Below are positions 18,901 through 23,958 of a stretch of 23,958 nucleotides of DNA, piece after piece. A program made the position numbers and the translations under genes. The stretch is from the NCBI GenBank assembly GCA_034698045.1, contig JAQGAU010000782.1:1-23958 (forward strand). Reading direction: 5' to 3'. The notes below the pieces were generated by a model. It was given only the letters and a program-made list of their open reading frames with translations, did no database searches and was not told where the DNA came from. How positions within the stretch are numbered: position 1 is the first letter of the stretch; each line of letters starts with the position of its first letter. The DNA comes from Paramacrobiotus richtersi (Eukaryota; Tardigrada; Eutardigrada; Parachela; Macrobiotidae).

Positions 18901-21900
18901 AAGGCAAGAAGCGTCAGCAAGGCGGGATCGCACCGAACAATATGGCAGTGGAAATCCGGCTGGCGCGCGCAAAACCGTTCCCGAAACGAAAGGTCACCCA
19001 AAAGATACAGCGGTAAGTCGCTCCAAGTTCCCCAGACGCGGACAGGCCAAAGCAGAAGAACACGGTGAAAGAAGAGAAGGATCATCAGCTAACCGGGATC
19101 GCACTGAACAGTATGGCAGTGGACATCAAGCTGGCTCGCGCAAAACCGTCCCCAAAACGAAAGCTCACCAAGAGGAGACACCAGTCAGTCGCTCTAAGTT
19201 CCCCAGACGCGGACATCTCAAAACCGAAGAACACGGTGAAAGAAGACAAGGAACGTCAGCTAAGCGAGGCAACATCAATTCGTCACCCGTTGACGAAACG
19301 AAAAGCAGGAGAGATGAACGACTGAAACCACATAGCAAGCCCGACAAATTACGCCCTACAGAGAAACCTTCTAGAAAAGGTGGCAAGCCGTCGGCGTCCT
19401 TGTCTAACATGAATGAACCAAAGATCAGACCAAATCTGCCTAGTATCTCGAGGAAGCAAGACTTAAATGTTCCAGCTTCCAGAAAGAAACAATCAGGGAA
19501 ACATCAGACTGAACCACTGGAGCATCTAGGCCCAGCAAAATCAGCAAAGATATCAGAATTCGGAGGAATGTTATCAAGACCAAGCGGATCTGCACCGAGT
19601 CAGAGTGCGCATCCTGGTAAGGAACTACACTCCTCCGGCAGAAGGCGACATAAGAAAACAGAAGAGGGAATCAATCCCAGACGAAAAAACGGGAAGACAC
19701 ATTCACCTGAACGGGAAGATTTTAATCCAAGAAACAAGCCACGTCGTACGCCTGACGCTTTAGGTTCTTCGGAACAACCAACCAGAAAGGGTATAAAACA
19801 GAGCTCCAAAGCTGGAAGAGCTAAAAAATTACCAAGCGACCACACGGCAAACGGGCAAGCAAGCGGAAGAATTGGAAAGACGTTAGCCAAAGTGGACGAA
19901 TTCGGTCCAGTAGAAGAACCGTACAAGTCTCATGCAGGAGGGTTGTTTGGACATGGGCTAAATAGGCAGCAACCTGTTGAAAAGCCGCATGCGGAACCTT
20001 CTTTCAAAACGAAAACCTCTGGTGACTCAACTGACGAAATGGCACAAATACCGCCCAAACCAGACATGTCAGCTTCATTCCATGGATCACTTCTTCCACC
20101 TCTTTCTGGGCAGACACATTTATCGCGTACCAATTATGGCAAAAATACTAATACGAACCGGAGAGAAAAAGCTGGTACAAACATCCGTATGAGCACCATG
20201 CCTCCAAACGATGTTGGTGAATTTGGTCCAGTTGAAATGCCATATCGTCCTTCTGGGATACAAGAACATTTTCCATCCCCCAAGACAGCTTCGGAACCAT
20301 CGGGTAGAAAAACGGTAGTGGGAAGGTCAAACCCAGTTTCCGAAAATGCCGAAACTAAAAGAGCCAAAACGAATCCCCAAAAAGGAAAAGTCGCTGTGCC
20401 GCACGATGAACGGCCGTTGTGGCCTAAGAATGACGAGCGGCCGTTGTTGCCTAAGAATAAAAACATCCATGGTTCGGTCCTGACGGGGTCGAACAGTGTA
20501 CCGAAAGAAAAGCCGAGCTCTGCTTTAGCTTCCACTAAGAAAAACCGAAAGATTTCCAATAACGAGCCACATTCTGCGGTTAGGCCAGGCAGCCCAAAAG
20601 GAAGCACCGAAGAGACGGGTTTGAAGGTTCCACAGACTGGAACATTATGGTCACACCCAAAGTCACAGTCAGATTTTTCCAAGCGAATATCGTCAGATGG
20701 ACCGGCCAGCACAAAGAGCAAGCAGAAAATCCCAACAGAACCAAAAACAAAAAATAGAAAGGACACGGGGCATAGTCATGCGACTCAGTCAAATAAGAAA
20801 ATTCCGCAAGTGGCCCAATCTGCAGAAAAGGTAGCCGAGCCCAAACAAGAATTGCCCGGTCATCATGGGACGCTTCTAAACAGCATGAAGCCACACTGGT
20901 TGGCTAGTGGATACAGTGGACTCGGTGGAGGGTTTCCGCATGGTTCTCCTCACGATTCTGTTGCCGAAAACAGGAAGAAGGAAGTCCATGTGCCAGCGAC
21001 AGGTCGCTCAGCGAGCTCACTCCTATCTCATTCTGGAAAGCAGACAGGTCGTAAGAAAGACGTAATCCAAAATATTCACCATCCAATGTTAGCAACGGAA
21101 CATGGAGAAAGTGTACCAAACTCCCGGGAAAAACCGGTTCGGGGGAACGAAGAAAAGGAGGAACCAATATATATTGGACGCCGGCCGTCAGCTGCGTCGG
21201 ACGACTCGACCTACCGGCGTTTGGGTTTTGGATCACACGGATACAGGCAGCTGACCCCTCTGCTCGGCCATGGACAAAAGAAACCGGAATCCCACAAAGA
21301 TACGGTGCTTCCACGTCTGATACAGTCAGGCAATCAAGCAGGACCCTACAGTGGACAAGCGGCGGAAAAACGTGGTAAAAGTGATCATCAGCCTCGGTCC
21401 AGATTTCCGGAAATTAACAGACGAAACAAGCCGATCCCGACTGAGCCAGCAGAAAGTCATCCCTCACGAAAGTCACCGACTAGCAACCCACACGGAACTG
21501 TCGAGCTCCCCAGTAAACATGGGACTGTTTTTCCAGCTAGAAAAGGGGCCGGTGAATCAGCGCATCCAAGCGGGGAATTTTTCCACCGAAGACTGTGGGG
21601 AGAGAAAGTGCAGTCCGCTTTTCCGGTAGCACCGGCGTCAGCTCTGGAAGCAAACAGAAAGTTCAAGCGACCGGAGAAGGGACACGACACTTCCTCCGCC
21701 CATTCAGACGTGGAAGAACATAACAGAAAAGCTGCACCCAGACAACCCAGTGCGCATGAATTTGCGCCAGTTTCAAGCCGGGTTGCAGGTGGAGGAGCGG
21801 CCGAACATTCGAAGTTATTTCCCTCTTTACTCGGCGGGTCGAGCGCTGGGAATGTGGCATCACCATATGAAGTAAGCATAGACTGTGAAATTACGCTAAT

Positions 21901-23958
21901 GTTCATGGGTTGTCTGAAAGTGCGTGACACATGAAAGGTTATATTATTCAGGGTGGCTCAACGGGAGTCAGAGAAATGACCAAAGAAATCCTGCACCAAC
22001 AACCTTCTCCTGGTGTGAACAATCCGTCCGTAATACCGACAATTCATGCGTCCGGCAAAGCTGGACTTTCGCCGTCGGATAGTGAAGGCTTCACCAGTCT
22101 TTTAGGAAAAGCCCGACCCGGCATGACGTCATCCGGAGAGTATCTAATGCCTTCGTTATTGGAACAAGGGAAACGGGGAGGATATTTCCAACAACCGTAC
22201 TCCAGTATTGATGAATTTGGTCCGGCGGAACAAGTGCCATCAAAAGCTGTAGAAAAGTTTCATCCCTCTAACCCAAATGATCACGAGAATGTCGGCCCCG
22301 CAAGCGCGGCTGCCGAAACGTCCAATATATTTGGAGAAAGTGTCGGTTCAGGGAGGAAACATTTGACACCGTTTAGCGAAATATCCGGTTCTGAACAAGG
22401 AGAGAGACCGATGCACCATTTTGGAAGAGAAAAAGGCAAAACTATTACCGAAGTGCCTTTAACTGTTGCGCCCGAATCTATCTGGAATCCTCAACCAGAA
22501 ACGATACCAGAGCCTGTGGATCATTACGAGCCCGTTACCGAAGCATTCGCAAAAAAACCAAAAAAAACTAAAACTCCTCACCACGAGGGCCAAACTGGAC
22601 ATTTCCCATCAGGTTTGGAATCAGAAGAACTGCCATCAGCCCCGCCAACGAAGGAGATCGTCCAAGGATCGCACATGTCGTGGATCCATGGTAGACCGTT
22701 ACACTTGCAGTTTGGGGAAGGTCATAGACACCTAACACCACTAAATGAGTTTGGCGAAACCGTTCCCGAGCATCCTGTTGTGGCAATACCGCCTAATCAT
22801 TTACCTCATACACCTGAGCCGTCTATACCAGAACTTACCACAGAAGAGTGGGTGACCCCACGACCGATACATCAGGCGCGGATGACAACGCAACCTTATC
22901 ATTCGGTTGTGACGAAGCCGAAAAAACATACAACTGTTGTAAAAGCGCTCATGCCTGCTAAGAACAAACTCACAACTGCTGTAAAAGCGTTCAAGCCTGC
23001 CACGTTATCACTAGGAAATTCTCAACGAATGGGGCATCAAGCTGAACAAAGAAGCAAATCGAGCAAGTCCCCGGTTCATACCCAACATAAGGCTCCTGTG
23101 ACTGCAGCGACTCCTATGCCAGCCAGATCAGCTGTTCCAAAACCACTCCAGGCCGCAGAGCCGGTTACCCAACACCCTAAACCAATCACGAAGCCAGTGA
23201 TCAGCAGATCAGTATCGTCCGTTGCTCCTGTAGCAGTCAAACCAACCAAACCAACTGTGCACCATGCACCGATCTCGGCGCCGAAACATGTCCTTCAGGT
23301 GACTAAGCCGGCTCACAAAACAACAACAGCATTTCATAAACAGGTGACCAAGCCGGCTCACAAAGCAACAACAGCATTTTATAAACAGGTGACGAAGCCG
23401 GCTCACAAAGCAACAACAGCATTTCACAAACCGGTTCATGCAGCTGCTTCTTTGTCCGCTCAAGGAACAGTCCTCCACACAGCACGTACGACAGCAAAGA
23501 TGTCTAAAAAGGTCACAAAGCCAGCCCAAATTGAAAGGAATTCTAAGCATCCATTCCTTCCCACTACTCGTGCAACACATCCAAATTATGGGCCCATGCC
23601 TTCGGACTCAGGACCAATGTCACATAATCAGTTCACGACTCCCCATACTCGCCGGAGAAAAACGAATCGGAACCGTAAACAAAAGCCGGTGCCCACTACA
23701 CATCGAACACCTAAAGTGCATGAGGCGCGCTTCATGACAGCAGCTGGCATGCCTGCAACAATGGTGCCGGTCCGCCACGGACAAGAGAAGCCCGGATCGC
23801 GGGTGACAGCAAAACCTTTTCATCCGCTTCCACCGTCCCGCAACCGCCACAACGAGGTTCGAGAGCGTCCTTTGCAGCGTACTAGATCTAAGGAAGAAGA
23901 TTCTCTTGGACCCGCGAGGGAAAACGTCCGCCGTGGTCACAAGACTCGCGAGTCACTG
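15952..23958 (+). CDS. second giant gene: secreted-type N-terminal domain plus long basic Thr/Pro/Lys-rich repeat tail (3' end beyond window)
   Basis: Exons by phase matching: 15952-16366, 16428-16654, 17007-17211, 17317-17431, 17491-17646, 17764-21871 and 21952 to beyond 23958; 2,411 residues are visible with no stop. ATG 15952 is first in frame. A signal peptide is plausible but weak, because MKTAEYFFKWICLNYFW contains an internal Lys. Residues about 25-282 carry six N-glycosylation sequons (NDT, NAS, NTS, NVS, NYT, NRT) and nearly all the cysteines, as expected for an extracellular fold. RQKR at residues 294-297 fits a proprotein convertase. An acidic DDDDEDE patch, a Thr tract and more than 2,000 residues rich in Lys, Arg, Pro, Ser, Thr, His and Gly follow, with no cysteine that I can find. 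A mucin-like, matrix or surface-coat protein is the best inference; no family is recognised. The junction 17646/17764 is the weakest. Confidence 0.68.
16655..17006 (+). other. 352-bp intron, the longest in the window
   Basis: Donor GTGTGT at 16655 and acceptor TCTTCGCAG ending at 17006, phase 0 on both sides. AT-rich, without coding character. It holds an 11-bp tandem repeat, listed separately. Confidence 0.65.
16795..16822. repeat. 11-bp tandem repeat inside an intron
   Basis: CACTTTACTGA occurs twice without a gap (16801-16811, 16812-16822), preceded by the last six bases of a further unit (TACTGA, 16795-16800). Simple intronic repeat with no evident function. Confidence 0.85.
17349..17360 (+). 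other. predicted proprotein convertase (furin-type) site RQKR
   Basis: Codons CGG CAA AAA CGC give R-Q-K-R, followed by S-R, at residues 294-297. This matches R-x-[KR]-R. It stands at the boundary between the cysteine/glycan-bearing N-terminal domain and the low-complexity tail, where cleavage would separate the two. Confidence 0.5.
17768..17818 (+). repeat. threonine homopolymer tract
   Basis: Twelve Thr, one Lys, then four Thr, encoded by a mixture of ACC, ACA, ACG and ACT. Mixed codons argue against simple triplet slippage and for selection on the amino acid. Such tracts are typical O-glycosylation targets in secreted proteins. Confidence 0.85.
18755..19267 (+). repeat. three tandem 57-residue (171-bp) repeats beginning DRTEQYGSG
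   Basis: Units start at 18755, 18926 and 19097, exactly 171 bp apart. Each reads DRTEQYGSG, a short variable part, VP-TK-H, SRSKFP[KR]RG, EEHGE and a basic linker. Close nucleotide similarity (GAACA[AG]TATGGCAGTGG in all three) marks a fairly recent tandem expansion. The units are basic and contain no Cys, and SRSKFPRRG is the most constant core. Confidence 0.93.
19553..22758 (+). repeat. dispersed [DG]EFGPVE-type motifs
   Basis: DEFGPVEEPY at 19895, GEFGPVEMPY at 20216 and DEFGPAEQ at 22210 are the clear copies. Weaker relatives are SEFGGM (19553), HEFAPVS (21755) and NEFGE (22744). They lie on both sides of the intron at 21872-21951, which supports joining the last two exons. The motif is acidic and hydrophobic within a very basic chain. 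Confidence 0.75.
20405..20458 (+). repeat. 27-bp tandem duplication (DERPL-PKN twice)
   Basis: Nine-residue units DERPLWPKN (20405-20431) and DERPLLPKN (20432-20458) adjoin, with a few silent changes and one replacement. Confidence 0.9.
22930..23001 (+). repeat. 42-bp period duplication (TTxVKAxxPA)
   Basis: TTVVKALMPA (22930-22959) and TTAVKAFKPA (22972-23001) are separated by a four-residue linker. A small local duplication in the basic tail. Confidence 0.75.
23299..23433 (+). repeat. three tandem 15-residue (45-bp) repeats VTKPAHK-TTAF
   Basis: Units at 23299-23343, 23344-23388 and 23389-23433 each read VTKPAHK[TA]TTAF[HY]K[QP], nearly identical in DNA. VTKPAQ at 23512 and VVTKPKK at 22909 look like older solitary relatives. 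The repeat is recent and strictly in frame. Confidence 0.93.

Larger units (their letters stand above)
21952..23958 (+). other. last visible exon of the second giant gene, open to the window edge
   Basis: After the acceptor ATTATTCAG (ending at 21951) frame 1 runs 669 codons to the last base without a stop. It repeats features of the preceding exon: an EFGP motif and [RK]-x-LTP[LF] peptides (KHLTPF, RHLTPL; compare RQLTPL in the previous exon). Pro/Lys/His composition is the same and Cys is absent. The donor GTAAGC at 21872 leaves phase 0, matching this exon exactly. Confidence 0.75.

Noticed and set aside
20134..20766. 210-codon minus-strand frame with hydrophobic Phe/Leu-rich product
   Set aside because: Antisense of a Lys/Pro/Ser-rich exon, which by codon complement yields Phe/Leu/Gly-rich frames; no start or splice support.
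21457..21930. 157-codon minus-strand frame
   Set aside because: Antisense shadow of the giant exon, crossing its donor site.
18755..23433. Repeats as a CRISPR array or mobile element
   Set aside because: Periods are multiples of three, the repeats are coding and in frame, spacers are not unique inserts, and no terminal repeats or transposase are present.

Overview
The window is eukaryotic nuclear DNA, most likely from an animal with a compact genome. All introns follow GT...AG, most are 56-118 bp with T-rich acceptors ending in TTGCAG, TTTTAG or CTCTAG, and genes lie less than about 1.3 kb apart on both strands. A nematode, perhaps of the whipworm/trichina side of the phylum, fits this gene style best. 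That is an inference from intron size and density, not from a recognised marker gene. I see no rRNA, tRNA, CRISPR array, transposon or viral gene.

Layout. (1) 8-606 (+): 3' end of a multi-pass membrane protein gene that starts before the window. (2) 607-1825: AT-rich intergenic DNA with a possible alternative first exon at 1521-1546. (3) 1826-13324 (+): one very large gene of 15 exons, rebuilt here by matching reading phase at every splice junction. It encodes about 3,419 residues: a basic low-complexity N-terminus, a charged helical/coiled-coil region, then a Ser-rich disordered chain of at least four families of internal repeats, most of it in one 6,660-nt exon, and finally a run of small exons. 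(4) 13325-13789: short convergent 3' region with a candidate poly(A) signal for each strand. (5) 13790-15313 (-): an intronless 507-residue gene with a region resembling a degenerate ARF-like small-GTPase fold, a PP1-type RVxF motif and a C-terminal coiled coil. (6) 15314-15951: divergent upstream region. (7) 15952-23958 (+), open at the window end: a second giant gene, with at least 2,411 residues visible. It has a glycosylated, cysteine-containing N-terminal domain, a dibasic RQKR site, a Thr tract, and then more than 2,000 residues of basic, cysteine-free, repeat-rich sequence.

The two giant genes are the interesting content. Neither matches a family I recognise, and both grew by tandem duplication of short units. 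The first looks intracellular (coiled coil, Ser-rich, short linear motifs). The second looks secreted or surface-attached (six N-glycosylation sequons, all cysteines near the N-terminus, Thr/Pro/Lys-rich tail), as in mucin-like or matrix proteins. Nothing shows that these genes act together; their adjacency is an observation only. Gene symbols are left empty because none is recognised.
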